Assembly (NCBI GenBank): GCA_017882445.1
Contig: JADGPK010000011.1
Location: forward strand, 1-62,934
Length of the DNA: 62,934 nt
DNA from: Solirubrobacteraceae bacterium
Lineage (GTDB): Bacteria; Actinomycetota; Thermoleophilia; Solirubrobacterales; Solirubrobacteraceae
Reading direction: 5' to 3'
Part shown: piece after piece, positions 6,674 through 14,823 of the stretch
Numbering within the stretch: position 1 is the first letter of the stretch
Layout: the number at the start of each line of letters is the position of its first letter
Made by a program: the position numbers and the translations under genes
The notes under the pieces: generated by a model
Database searches by the model: none
Seen by the model: only the letters and a program-made list of their open reading frames with translations
What the model was told of the DNA's origin: nothing

Positions 6674-8563
6674 ATGACTGGAAGGATTCCTAAGAGAGCC
6701 GCGCGGCTTGCGGCGGCGGTTCTCGCGACGGCAGGCGCCTTGGCGATGACCGCCGGGACAGCAAGCGCGACCCCCGAAGTGGTGTTCAACAACAACCCGG
6801 CCGTGAAACCTGGAAACGTGGCCTCCCTGAACATCTCGCAGCGCGCGATATCGGAGTTCGGCGGCCAGGTGAAACTCATGCACGCCGAAACAGTTGCTCA
6901 GACGGTGTCGGTGATGATGAGCAGTTGGGCGTGCGGAAACCTGCTGGTAGGGAGCGCCTGTTTGACCGCGCCGGGAGCGACCTTCGTATGGCCCATCACG
7001 CTCAACATCTACCAGGTTGGTGCGAACAACCAGCCCGGCGCACTGATCAGGTCCGTGACGAAGAACGTCAACGTACCCTATCGGCCGTCGCCAAGCAGCA
7101 AATGCCCGAAAACAGGTGGAGAAGAAAACGACGCGTACGGGTGGTACTCCACCAGCGGGCACTGCTTCAACGGCAAGGCGTTCTACGTCACCTACACCCT
7201 GGCGGAACTTGCCAAACTTGGCAAACTGATCCTGCCTGAAAAGGTTATCATCGGGGTCGCCTTCAACGATTCCTCGGAAGGGACGAACGTCGGCCAGTCT
7301 GGGCTGAACATCGGGCTCACCGAAAAATCCTTCGAGACTCCCACGGTAGGCTCGATGCCGCTGCTGAACACGGCAGAAGTCTGGCTCAACGATGTCTATC
7401 TCGACGCGACGACAGAATTCCCTTACTTATGCGAACGCTGTACTCCGAAAATGCCGACCGGCAGCACGGTGGGAACATTCGGCGTCGCGGGCGAATGGTA
7501 CGGTGGAGTGACAGCAGAACAAGAAAGTAAATTGGAATGGGGTAACGCGGAAGCGTACCAGCCGGTGCTCAAGCTCACCGGTACCCCCTTGACACCGACG
7601 GCCTACGTGGCGATCGGCGACTCGCTCGCCTTCGGCTACAAAGAGACGATATTCAACAAAGAATTCCCGGCGGAGCCCCCCAGCGCTTTCGAAGCAGGGT
7701 ATGCCGGCGAATTCGCCAACAAACTAGCGGCGGCCGAACTAAAAGCGTACAACCGCCTTTCGACCATCAACCTGGGTTGCCCCGGGGAGACGAGTGGAGG
7801 GCTGATCGGCAACGGTCCGCTGGGGAAATACCTCGAAGGGGTGCGAGCATCTAAATCGGAATCCGCTCTGGAAGTGTCAGCCCCGTGCGGATACCACAAC
7901 GAATACGGGTGGAGCCTGAAGACCGAACAGGGAACCGCCTCGGAGCTGGAATACGCGGTCGGCCTGATCAAAGCCGGGGTAAACGTCAAGGCGGTCACGC
8001 TCAACATCGGCTCCAACGACGAGCTGGAGTCCATAAGCAAATGCGTGAACCCGGAATACGACGGAAAATACGGGTTCACGAGCCTGACTGAATGCCTGCT
8101 CTACGAAGTGGGGCTGTCAGGTCACGAGTACCCGGGCGGGTTGTTCACCCACATCCTCACCAACATCGGCACGGTCGTCGGCACGCTGCGGAACTACGCG
8201 GGGTACAAAGGGCCGATCATCGTGCTCGGCTTCTACAACCCGCAGGCGTTGTTCCTGCCGGGCAGCGACGTGCTGCAGAAATCGCTCAACGACCACGCCG
8301 AATTCGTCATCAACGGCGCAACAGGCCTAAACGCTACATACGGGCTAGTGACATTCGCCAACCCGTTCCCGCTCATCAACCCGCAGACGAGCGCCGAGAA
8401 AGCACACATCGAAAAATACACCGAAATGTACAACGCGAGCGACATCGCAGCCAACAACTACAAAGAGAAAACAGAAAGTCGCTCCGAAACAAACGAAGGC
8501 GACATCCACCCGACGGCGCTGGGCTACTCAAAGCTCGGCCAGCTCGTGTGGGAACACCGTTAG
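6674..8563 (+). CDS. Secreted SGNH/GDSL-type hydrolase with an N-terminal beta-rich domain
   Basis: A 629-residue exported protein. Residues 1-33 are a Sec signal peptide (KRAAR, a hydrophobic core, and a TASA-T cleavage region). Residues 34-300 form a beta-rich domain of unknown function with many Asn and Cys residues (including CERC). The SGNH hydrolase fold covers about 305-629. Block I is AIGDSLAFGY with Ser317. Block II is NLGCPGETSGG. Block III is NIGSNDE with Asn448. Block V is GDIHPTALGY with Asp610 and His612. It probably hydrolyses ester bonds in lipids or cell-wall polysaccharide outside the cell. Codon use differs from the neighbours, with frequent GAA and AAA. A strong promoter and a long leader suggest regulated, high expression. 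A 17-bp stem terminator follows. Confidence 0.88.
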   Translation: MTGRIPKRAARLAAAVLATAGALAMTAGTASATPEVVFNNNPAVKPGNVASLNISQRAISEFGGQVKLMHAETVAQTVSVMMSSWACGNLLVGSACLTAPGATFVWPITLNIYQVGANNQPGALIRSVTKNVNVPYRPSPSSKCPKTGGEENDAYGWYSTSGHCFNGKAFYVTYTLAELAKLGKLILPEKVIIGVAFNDSSEGTNVGQSGLNIGLTEKSFETPTVGSMPLLNTAEVWLNDVYLDATTEFPYLCERCTPKMPTGSTVGTFGVAGEWYGGVTAEQESKLEWGNAEAYQPVLKLTGTPLTPTAYVAIGDSLAFGYKETIFNKEFPAEPPSAFEAGYAGEFANKLAAAELKAYNRLSTINLGCPGETSGGLIGNGPLGKYLEGVRASKSESALEVSAPCGYHNEYGWSLKTEQGTASELEYAVGLIKAGVNVKAVTLNIGSNDELESISKCVNPEYDGKYGFTSLTECLLYEVGLSGHEYPGGLFTHILTNIGTVVGTLRNYAGYKGPIIVLGFYNPQALFLPGSDVLQKSLNDHAEFVINGATGLNATYGLVTFANPFPLINPQTSAEKAHIEKYTEMYNASDIAANNYKEKTESRSETNEGDIHPTALGYSKLGQLVWEHR

Positions 8564-8590
8564 TCATCAGGACTAGGCGGTAGCAGCACC

Positions 8591-8629
8591 GCTCGGGGCG
8601 CCCGGCCTGCTCGGCCGGGCGCCCCGAGC
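8591..8629. terminator. Bidirectional terminator between the SGNH and LysR genes
   Basis: A perfect 17-base stem (8591-8607 with 8613-8629) closes on a five-base loop TGCTC. It lies between the convergent SGNH and LysR genes, 3 bases from the LysR stop codon. There is no T-tract, which is common in GC-rich actinobacterial terminators. Confidence 0.85.
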
Positions 8630-8632
8630 GCG

Positions 8633-9544
8633 TTAAGCGCGCGGCTTCAAGCGCGCGGCGGCAGCTTCGAGGATCCCCAGCATCGCCGGCGCCGCCGGGA
8701 CGAGGCGCGCTCCGGCGGGCAGGGCGGCGATCACCTGGCGGACCGGAGGGGCGGGGGAGAGGGCGCGGATGAGGATGTCGTCGCGCAGCACCGACAGCGC
8801 CAACTCCGGGATCAGCGCGACGCCGACGCCGGCCGCGACCAGGCCCTGGACGGTCTGGTAGTCGTCGCTCTCGAACGTCACGCTCGGCTCGAACCCGGCG
8901 GCGTGGCAGCTGCGCACGACGTGACGCGCGCAGGGGCTCGAGCGGGAGGTCTGCACCCAGGCTTCCTCGGCGAGGTCCTCCAGCCGGAGCTCTGCCTTTC
9001 CGGCGAGCGGATGCTCGCGCGGAAGCGCCAGGTACATCGGGTCGGCGAGCAGCTCGACGCGCGTCATGTCCTCTTGGAGGGGGGTCTCGCCGGCGAACTC
9101 GAACAGCAGCGCGAGGTCGAGCTCGCCGGCGCGCAGGCGCGGCACGATCTGCTCGGGCTCGCCCTCGGCGAGGGTCAGCTCGACGTCCGGGTAGGAGGCG
9201 CGGAACGTGGCGATCGCCAGCGGCATCAGCGTTGCTCCTGCCGTCGGGAAGGACGCCATGCGCAGCCGCCCGCCGCGCAGGCCGGCGATTGCCGACAGCG
9301 AGGCCTCGGCTGCGTCCAGGCGCGCGAGGATGCCCTCCGCGTGCCCGACGAGCGTCTGGCCGGCGGCGGTCAGGGTCACCCCGCGTGGATGGCGCTCGAG
9401 CAGCATCATCCCCGTCTCTGCCTCCAGGGTCGCGATCTGCTGGGAGATCGCCGACTGGCTGTAGGACAGCGCGTCGGCCGCCGCCGAGAACGAGCCCCGG
9501 TAGGCGACCTCCTTTAGGACCTTCAGGCGTGCCACATTAAGCAT
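8633..9544 (-). CDS. LysR-family transcriptional regulator
   Basis: A 303-residue LysR-type regulator. The N-terminal winged helix-turn-helix is residues 1-62 (RLKVLKEVAYRGSFSAAADALSYSQSAISQQIATLE). The periplasmic-binding-protein-like effector domain starts near 90 (RGGRLRMASFPTAGATLMP). Size is typical. On the opposite side of the promoter gap is a universal-stress-protein gene, divergently transcribed 137 bases away, which is a plausible target. TATAAG lies 8 bases before the ATG, so the transcript may be leaderless. The inducer is unknown. Confidence 0.92.
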   Translation of the reverse strand: MLNVARLKVLKEVAYRGSFSAAADALSYSQSAISQQIATLEAETGMMLLERHPRGVTLTAAGQTLVGHAEGILARLDAAEASLSAIAGLRGGRLRMASFPTAGATLMPLAIATFRASYPDVELTLAEGEPEQIVPRLRAGELDLALLFEFAGETPLQEDMTRVELLADPMYLALPREHPLAGKAELRLEDLAEEAWVQTSRSSPCARHVVRSCHAAGFEPSVTFESDDYQTVQGLVAAGVGVALIPELALSVLRDDILIRALSPAPPVRQVIAALPAGARLVPAAPAMLGILEAAAARLKPRA

Positions 9545-9681
9545 TAGGAAGCCTTATAGCATGGATCATCAAGGTCACTGGCGCTGATGGCAGGATCGCG
9601 TCAAGATCGAACGAACCCAGCACCGATACGAACTTGCACGGCGGCCGCCAGCGGGCGCCGCCCACACGACGGGAGAAACCT

Positions 9682-10395
9682 ATGTCCATGAAGATCATCG
9701 TTTCCTACGACGGCACCGCCAACGAGGACGACGCCATCGCCCTCGGCAGGCTGTTCGCCCACGCGGGCGCTCAGGTGTCGCTCGCCTACGTCCGTCACAC
9801 CCCCGAGCGCGACAGCGAGCGCGAGGCGCTCGCGCAGAGCGAGGCGCAGGGGATCCTCGACCGCGGCGTCGAGCTGCTCGGCGACGCGGGCGCCGGGCGC
9901 TTTCCGGTCGGCCGCCACGTCGTCACCGACCGCTCCACCCCGGAGGGTCTCGCAACGCTCGCCGCCCAGGAGGGCGCTGAGGTGATCGTGTTCTGCTCGG
10001 ACTCCCACACGGCCAAAGGCCACGTGGCCGTCGGCAACTCCGCCGAGCACCTGCTCGAAGGCGGCAGGACCGCGATCGCGATCGCGCCCGTCGATCTGTC
10101 CGAGCGTGTCAACGGCTCGCCGATCGCTCAGATCGTCGCCGTCGGTGACGCCGACGGCGGCGCCCGCGAGACGGCTGACTCCCTCGCCGCCGCGTTCGGC
10201 GCGAGCGTCGCGCCGGTCGTCAACGAGGACACCGACCTGCTCGTGATCGACTCGCGTGCGGAGGCCGAGCACGGTCGCGTCTCGATCAGCGCATCCGCCT
10301 CGCACCTGATCGAGATCGCGACATCCCCCGTGCTCGTCCTGCCGCGCGGGGTGCGGCTGGCGTTCGACAGGGCCCCAGCCGCGACGGCGGCCTGA
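9682..10395 (+). CDS. Tandem universal stress protein (UspA family)
   Basis: A 237-residue cytoplasmic protein made of one clear and one degenerate Usp domain. The first domain (4-147) begins KIIVSYDGTANEDDAIALG and ends with HVAVGNSAEHLLEGGRTAIAIAP, the usual nucleotide-binding loop and last strand. The second (150-225) has a shorter core and ends ASASHLIEIATSPVLVLPRG. A GGGAGAAA ribosome-binding site precedes the ATG at 9682. It is divergent from the LysR gene. The role in stress survival is inferred from the family only. Confidence 0.85.
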   Translation: MSMKIIVSYDGTANEDDAIALGRLFAHAGAQVSLAYVRHTPERDSEREALAQSEAQGILDRGVELLGDAGAGRFPVGRHVVTDRSTPEGLATLAAQEGAEVIVFCSDSHTAKGHVAVGNSAEHLLEGGRTAIAIAPVDLSERVNGSPIAQIVAVGDADGGARETADSLAAAFGASVAPVVNEDTDLLVIDSRAEAEHGRVSISASASHLIEIATSPVLVLPRGVRLAFDRAPAATAA

Positions 10396-10427
10396 GGACC
10401 GGGCTGTTCGGGCGCCGCGGCCGAGCC

Positions 10428-10580
10428 TCAGCGACGGGCGCGGCCACGCGCCCGTGACAGCGCGTGGCGCGCGAGCGCGCCGAGGAAGTCCAGCGCTCCG
10501 CCGAGCAGGTGCCCGGCCGGACCGGTCCACAGCCACGTCTCGGCGCGCCTGTGCGGGGACGTGGGGGTGCGCTCTGTCAC
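10428..10580 (-). CDS. Small conserved-looking hydrophobic protein divergent from trigger factor
   Basis: A 50-residue ORF starting at GTG 10580 and ending at 10428. The sequence has a charged start (TERTPTSPHRR), then a single amphipathic/hydrophobic stretch (WLWTGPAGHLLGGALDFLGALARHAL) and a basic tail. A -10-like TACCGT lies 8 bases upstream of the GTG, overlapping the trigger-factor promoter on the other strand. The Gly-Pro-Ala-Gly-His and Gly-Gly-Ala-Leu-Asp segments look like real protein, not chance. The function is unknown; it could be a membrane-associated small protein. Confidence 0.5.
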   Translation of the reverse strand: MTERTPTSPHRRAETWLWTGPAGHLLGGALDFLGALARHALSRARGRARR

Positions 10581-10588
10581 GGACCGGC

Positions 10589-10598
10589 ACGGTATCGT
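10589..10598. promoter_or_regulatory. Overlapping divergent -10 boxes
   Basis: TATCGT on the plus strand (10593-10598) ends 7 bases before the trigger-factor GTG at 10606. On the minus strand TACCGT (10594-10589) ends 8 bases before the GTG at 10580. The two hexamers share two bases in a near-symmetrical core, so one opened region could serve both leaderless genes. Confidence 0.55.
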
Positions 10599-10605
10599 GG
10601 CGGGG

Positions 10606-12054
10606 GTGCCCGTCGCCCTCAAGACAACCGTCACGGAGATCGGGGACTCGCGCGTGCGCCTGCAGGTGCAGGTGCCGGCCGACGAGCTCGAGGGCCGACT
10701 CGAGCACAAGGCGCAGCAGCTCGGCCGTGAGCTGAAGCTTCCGGGCTTCCGCCGCGGGAAGGTGCCCGCGCCGCTGGTCATCCAGCGCATCGGCCGCGAG
10801 GTCGTGCTCGAGGAAGCCGTGCGCGACACGCTCTCGAGCTGGTACTCCGATGCGATCGAGACCGCGGGGATCGTGCCCGTGGGCGATCCACAGGTCGACC
10901 TCGGCGAGCTGCCCGCGAAGGGTGGATCGCTCGAGTTCTCGATCGAGATCGGCGTGCTGCCGAAGGCCGAGCTTGGCGATTACAAGGCCCTGGAGGTGGG
11001 GCGCCGTGAGCCGACCGTCGCCGAGGAGCAGATCGAGCAGGAGATCGACGGGATGCGCGAGCGCCTGGCCCGGCTGCAGACCGCCGAGCGGCCGGCGGCG
11101 ACGCGCGACTTCGTCGTCGTCGACTACGTCGGCTCGATCGCCGCAGCCGATTCCAGCGGCGAGGCGGAAGAGTGGGAGCCCTTCGCCGGCGGCGAGGGCC
11201 GCGACCAGCTGGTCGAGCTGGGCGGCGGCAACCTGATCCCGGGCTTCGAGGAGTCTCTGCTGGGAGCGAGCGCCGGTGAGAGCCGCACGGTCGCGCTGAC
11301 GTTCCCCGCCGACTACGGCAATACCGAGCTGGCCGGGCGCCAGGCGTCGTTCGAGGTGACGGTCAAGGAGGTCAAGCTCAAGGAGCTTCCCGCCCTCGAC
11401 GAGGATTTCGCGATCGACGCCGGCTTCGACGATCTCGATGAGCTGCGCGCCGACATCCGCGGTCGCCTGACAGAGGTGGAGGAGGGCAGGGTGCAGGCCG
11501 AGTTCCGCCAGGCGGCCCTGGACGCCGCCGTCGCGGCGGCGCGGGTGCAGGTCACCCCCGAGCTCGTCACCGCGAGGGCGCGGGAGATGTGGGAGCGGAT
11601 GCTCCACTCCCTCGCCCACCGCGGCGTCTCGCGCGAGGCCTACCTGCAGATCGTCGGTCGCGAGGAGCCCGACATACTCGCCGAGATGGAGCCCGAAGCG
11701 GAGCTGGCTCTGCGCCGGGAGGCCGTGATCACGGCCATCGTCGCCGTGGAGGGAATCAGCCCGTCGGAGGAGGAGCTCTTGGAGGCGCTCGTCCCGACAG
11801 CCGAGCGCGACGGCGTCGAGCCACACAAGCTGCTCGACGAGCTGCGCTCCGCGGGTCGCCTGGAGGAGCTCCGCGAGGATCTCGCGGCGCGCCAGGCAAT
11901 CGATCTGCTGGCGGCCGCGGCCAAGCCAATCCCCCTTGCCCGGGCGCAGGCGCGCGAGCGGCTGTGGACGCCCGAGAAGGCGGGCGCGAGGCCCGCCGGC
12001 GCGCAGGATGTCGCGGACGCACCCGCCAGGTTGTGGACACCGACCGATCAATAG
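10606..12054 (+). CDS. tig: Trigger factor (ribosome-associated chaperone and prolyl isomerase)
   Basis: About 482 residues. The ribosome-binding domain is N-terminal ([23 protein letters not shown], with the signature [12 protein letters not shown]). The FKBP-type PPIase domain is in the middle ([12 protein letters not shown] ... [16 protein letters not shown]-like, here [16 protein letters not shown]). A helical chaperone domain follows from about 255. I chose GTG 10606 because TATCGT is 7 bases upstream and the family usually starts just before KTTV; GTG at 10597 and 10561 are in frame too. The tail is extended and contains RLWTP twice. It is followed by clpP and clpX, a classic tig-clpP-clpX protein-quality-control order. 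Confidence 0.93.
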   Translation: MPVALKTTVTEIGDSRVRLQVQVPADELEGRLEHKAQQLGRELKLPGFRRGKVPAPLVIQRIGREVVLEEAVRDTLSSWYSDAIETAGIVPVGDPQVDLGELPAKGGSLEFSIEIGVLPKAELGDYKALEVGRREPTVAEEQIEQEIDGMRERLARLQTAERPAATRDFVVVDYVGSIAAADSSGEAEEWEPFAGGEGRDQLVELGGGNLIPGFEESLLGASAGESRTVALTFPADYGNTELAGRQASFEVTVKEVKLKELPALDEDFAIDAGFDDLDELRADIRGRLTEVEEGRVQAEFRQAALDAAVAAARVQVTPELVTARAREMWERMLHSLAHRGVSREAYLQIVGREEPDILAEMEPEAELALRREAVITAIVAVEGISPSEEELLEALVPTAERDGVEPHKLLDELRSAGRLEELREDLAARQAIDLLAAAAKPIPLARAQARERLWTPEKAGARPAGAQDVADAPARLWTPTDQ

Positions 12055-12113
12055 AGATCGGCCAGCTAGCCTTAGAGGAATCCGGTCGGCGAAGCGAAAC
12101 AAAGGCGAGGACT

Positions 12114-12698
12114 ATGAGCCCACTTGTCCCCATGGTCGTCGAGCAGACCTCACGAGGTGAGCGTGCGTTCGACATCTACAGCCGGCTGCTCAACGAGCGC
12201 ATCATCTTTCTCGGCACGCCGATCGACGACCAGATAGCGAACCTGATCGTCGCCCAGCTGCTGCACCTCGAGTCCGAGGACCCCGAGAAGGACGTGTCCA
12301 TCTACATCAACTCGCCGGGCGGATCGGTGTACGCGGGGCTCGCGATCTACGACACGATGCAGTTCATCAAGCCGGACGTGCAGACGATCTGCGTGGGCAT
12401 CGCGATGTCGATGGGCGCGCTGCTGCTCGCGGGCGGAGCGCACGGCAAGCGCATGGCGCTCCCGAACGCGAAGATCCTGATCCACCAGGTCTCCTCGAGC
12501 TTCGAAGGGCAGGCCACCGACATCGAGATCCACGCCAAGGAGATCATCGACGTGCGCCGCCGTCTGGACGAGATCATCGCCAAGCACACGGGCAAAGAGC
12601 TCGAAGATGTGCGCAAAGACACCGAGCGGGACTACTTCATGAGCTCCGAGGAGGCGAAGGAGTACGGCATTATCGATCGAGTGATCTCCGAGCACTAA
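12114..12698 (+). CDS. clpP: ATP-dependent Clp protease proteolytic subunit
   Basis: A 194-residue serine protease that forms the barrel-shaped chamber partnered with ClpX. The catalytic triad is visible: Ser99 in [14 protein letters not shown], His124 in [10 protein letters not shown], and Asp173 in DTERDYFMS. The oligomer/handle region (EIEIHAKEI-like) and the axial N-terminus ([19 protein letters not shown]) are present. A GGCGAGG ribosome-binding site precedes ATG 12114. It sits between tig and clpX. The nucleophile motif has Ile-Ala-Met before the Ser, where Gln-Ala-Ala is more common. Confidence 0.95.
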   Translation: MSPLVPMVVEQTSRGERAFDIYSRLLNERIIFLGTPIDDQIANLIVAQLLHLESEDPEKDVSIYINSPGGSVYAGLAIYDTMQFIKPDVQTICVGIAMSMGALLLAGGAHGKRMALPNAKILIHQVSSSFEGQATDIEIHAKEIIDVRRRLDEIIAKHTGKELEDVRKDTERDYFMSSEEAKEYGIIDRVISEH

Positions 12699-12799
12699 AC
12701 GGCAGCCGCTGAGCGGCGCGAGGCTTTGTCCTCGCTCGCTCGCGTGCGAAGCACGCCACGCTCACTGCGTCCGCGCCTCGCTTGCTCAGCGACAGCCGT
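12699..12799. repeat. Nested inverted repeat between clpP and clpX
   Basis: An imperfect long stem pairs 12699-12724 with 12775-12799 (shared cores ACGGC, CGCTGAGC and GCGAGGC). Inside it is a perfect small hairpin GCGTGC-GAA-GCACGC at 12742-12756. It begins at the last base of the clpP stop region and ends 36 bases before clpX. It could be a processing site, attenuator or terminator that sets ClpX levels relative to ClpP. Confidence 0.6.
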
Positions 12800-12834
12800 T
12801 CCTGATACGAGAGCGAACGAACCGGAACGACACG

Positions 12835-14115
12835 ATGGCAAGACCAACAGATTCCAACGAGCAGCTCCTCTGCAGCTTCTGCGGCAAGTCCCAGCGGCAG
12901 GTCAAGAAGCTGATCGCCGGCCCCGGCGTGTACATCTGCGACGAGTGCATCGATCTCTGCAACGAGATCATCGACGAGGAGCTGTCCGCGCCGCCGGCGT
13001 TCGACGTCGAGAACCTGCCCAAGCCCCGCGAGATCTACGAGGTGCTCGACGAGTACGTCGTCGGCCAGGACCCCTCCAAGCGCACGCTGTCGGTGGCGGT
13101 GTACAACCACTACAAGCGCGTCCAGATGATGATCTCCGGAGACTCGGACATCGAGCTGCAGAAGTCCAACATCCTGCTGCTCGGCCCGACCGGCTGCGGC
13201 AAGACGCTGCTCGCCCAGACGCTCGCGCGGACCCTCAACGTGCCGTTCGCGATCGCCGACGCCACGGCGCTGACCGAGGCGGGCTACGTCGGCGAGGACG
13301 TCGAGAACATCCTGCTCAAGCTCATCCAGGCCGCCGACTACGATGTCAAAAAGGCCGAAACCGGGATCATCTACATCGACGAGGTCGACAAGATCGCCCG
13401 CAAGGCCGACAACCCTTCGATCACGCGCGACGTCTCCGGAGAGGGGGTCCAGCAGGCGCTCCTGAAGATCCTCGAGGGCACCCAGGCCTCGGTGCCGCCG
13501 CAGGGGGGCCGCAAGCACCCCCACCAGGAGTTCCTGACGATCGACACCACGAACGTGCTGTTCATCTGCGGTGGCGCGTTCGCCAACCTCGACAAGGTCA
13601 TCGAGCGGCGCATCGGGCACAAAGGCGTCGGCTTCGCGGCGGCGATCGAGGCCAAGGCAGAGCGCGACACGGGCGAGATCTTCGAGCACTGCCTGCCCGA
13701 GGATCTCATCGAGTACGGGCTGATCCCCGAGTTCATCGGCCGTCTCCCCGTCATGTCCGCCGTGCACCAGCTCACGCGAGAGGATCTCGTCTCGATCCTC
13801 GTCGAGCCCCGCAACGCGCTCGCCAAGCAGTTCCAGCGCTTCTTCGCCTTCGACGGAATCGAGCTGGTGTTCTCCGAGGACGCCCTCGTCGCGATCGCCG
13901 AGAAGGGGCTCGAACGCGAAACGGGGGCTCGCGGCCTGCGCTCGATCATCGAGGAGATTCTGCTGGAGGTTCAGTTCGAGCTGCCCTCGCGCCGCGACGT
14001 GAAGAAGTGCGTGGTCACCAAGGAGACCGTCGAAAAGGGCCTCACGCCGACGCTCGTCACCGAAGCGGCGCCGGAGGAGGACGACGACGCCGCGCTGCGG
14101 GAGGAGTCGGCCTGA
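12835..14115 (+). CDS. clpX: ATP-dependent Clp protease ATP-binding subunit ClpX
   Basis: A 426-residue AAA+ unfoldase that delivers substrates to ClpP. The N-terminal four-Cys zinc-binding domain is at 12-40 ([26 protein letters not shown]). Walker A is GPTGCGKT (about 119-126) and Walker B is [11 protein letters not shown] (about 179-189). The ClpP-docking IGF-like loop corresponds to the [10 protein letters not shown] region. Sensor 2 [10 protein letters not shown] is near 365. Length is typical. The start at 12835 leads directly into the zinc domain. Confidence 0.97.
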   Translation: MARPTDSNEQLLCSFCGKSQRQVKKLIAGPGVYICDECIDLCNEIIDEELSAPPAFDVENLPKPREIYEVLDEYVVGQDPSKRTLSVAVYNHYKRVQMMISGDSDIELQKSNILLLGPTGCGKTLLAQTLARTLNVPFAIADATALTEAGYVGEDVENILLKLIQAADYDVKKAETGIIYIDEVDKIARKADNPSITRDVSGEGVQQALLKILEGTQASVPPQGGRKHPHQEFLTIDTTNVLFICGGAFANLDKVIERRIGHKGVGFAAAIEAKAERDTGEIFEHCLPEDLIEYGLIPEFIGRLPVMSAVHQLTREDLVSILVEPRNALAKQFQRFFAFDGIELVFSEDALVAIAEKGLERETGARGLRSIIEEILLEVQFELPSRRDVKKCVVTKETVEKGLTPTLVTEAAPEEDDDAALREESA

Positions 14116-14169
14116 GCAGTTCCGTGCACGCCGCCGTCCACGCGAGACGCGTCCGGCCCCGCACCCCGC

Positions 14170-14175
14170 TACCAT
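14170..14175 (+). promoter_or_regulatory. Putative -10 box for a leaderless transcript
   Basis: TACCAT ends 7 bases before ATG 14183. No Shine-Dalgarno sequence is present upstream of that start. Confidence 0.45.
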
Positions 14176-14182
14176 CGCGACT

Positions 14183-14488
14183 ATGCCCAGGCCCAGCAGC
14201 ACCTCCAAGTCCCCCCGTCACCGCCTGAAGGCACTGCCGTGGGCCGCCCTGCTGAGGGCTGGCATCGTGATCCGCAAGCGCTGGAGGACGCTCTCGGACA
14301 AGGAGCGCGCTCGCCTGACCGGCCTGGTGCGAGACTCGCGTGGCCGGCCCAGCAGCCTCAGCCCCAAGGACCGCAAGGAGCTGCACCGGCTGGCGGGGAA
14401 GCTCGATCTCAAGGGTATGGCCCGCGAGCTCATGCCCACCGGGCGGGGTCGACGGCGCCGGCGCAAGCGCCGCTGTCCCGTGCCGTGA
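14183..14488 (+). CDS. Small basic protein of unknown function
   Basis: A 101-residue, strongly basic protein. The first 15 residues are Ser/Lys/Arg-rich. The middle (LSDKERARLTGLVRDSRGRPSSLSPKDRKELHRLAGKLDLKGMARELMP) is predicted helical, and the end is an Arg-rich tail (GRGRRRRRKRRC). I do not recognise the family. The charge suggests binding to nucleic acid or membrane phosphate. It follows clpX by 67 bases and appears to have its own leaderless promoter. Confidence 0.6.
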   Translation: MPRPSSTSKSPRHRLKALPWAALLRAGIVIRKRWRTLSDKERARLTGLVRDSRGRPSSLSPKDRKELHRLAGKLDLKGMARELMPTGRGRRRRRKRRCPVP

Positions 14489-14519
14489 GCGCACGCTGGC
14501 AAGGCGCTTGAGCGACGAG

Positions 14520-14792
14520 ATGGCCGACTCACTGGATGAGCTCTCCACGCAGGAGCTGCACGACCGCGCGATCCATCGCGCCGAGCGGCACCTCGACGTC
14601 AGGTTCTTCTGGTCGCTGCTCAGGCTGATCCCGGCCGCCGAGGCGATCAGCGGCGACGAGGGAGAGGCCGAGTTCGACGTGCAGTCCTCCAAAGGCCTGA
14701 TCTCCGACGCGCTGCACAGCGGTGACGGAAGGCTGGGCGAGGCTCTGCGTCCCGTGTTCATCGACTACCTGCGCAGGCATCCCGACGCCTAG
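14520..14792 (+). CDS. Small acidic helical protein of unknown function
   Basis: A 90-residue acidic protein starting MADSLDELSTQELHDRAIHRAERHLDV, with a helical look throughout and no membrane segment or Cys. An in-frame TTG lies 12 bases upstream. It follows the basic small protein by about 30 bases, so the two may be co-transcribed and might interact by opposite charge, which is speculation. No family was recognised. Confidence 0.6.
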   Translation: MADSLDELSTQELHDRAIHRAERHLDVRFFWSLLRLIPAAEAISGDEGEAEFDVQSSKGLISDALHSGDGRLGEALRPVFIDYLRRHPDA

Positions 14793-14823
14793 TCCCTTCC
14801 GGGCGGGCGCCCCGACCGAGCAC

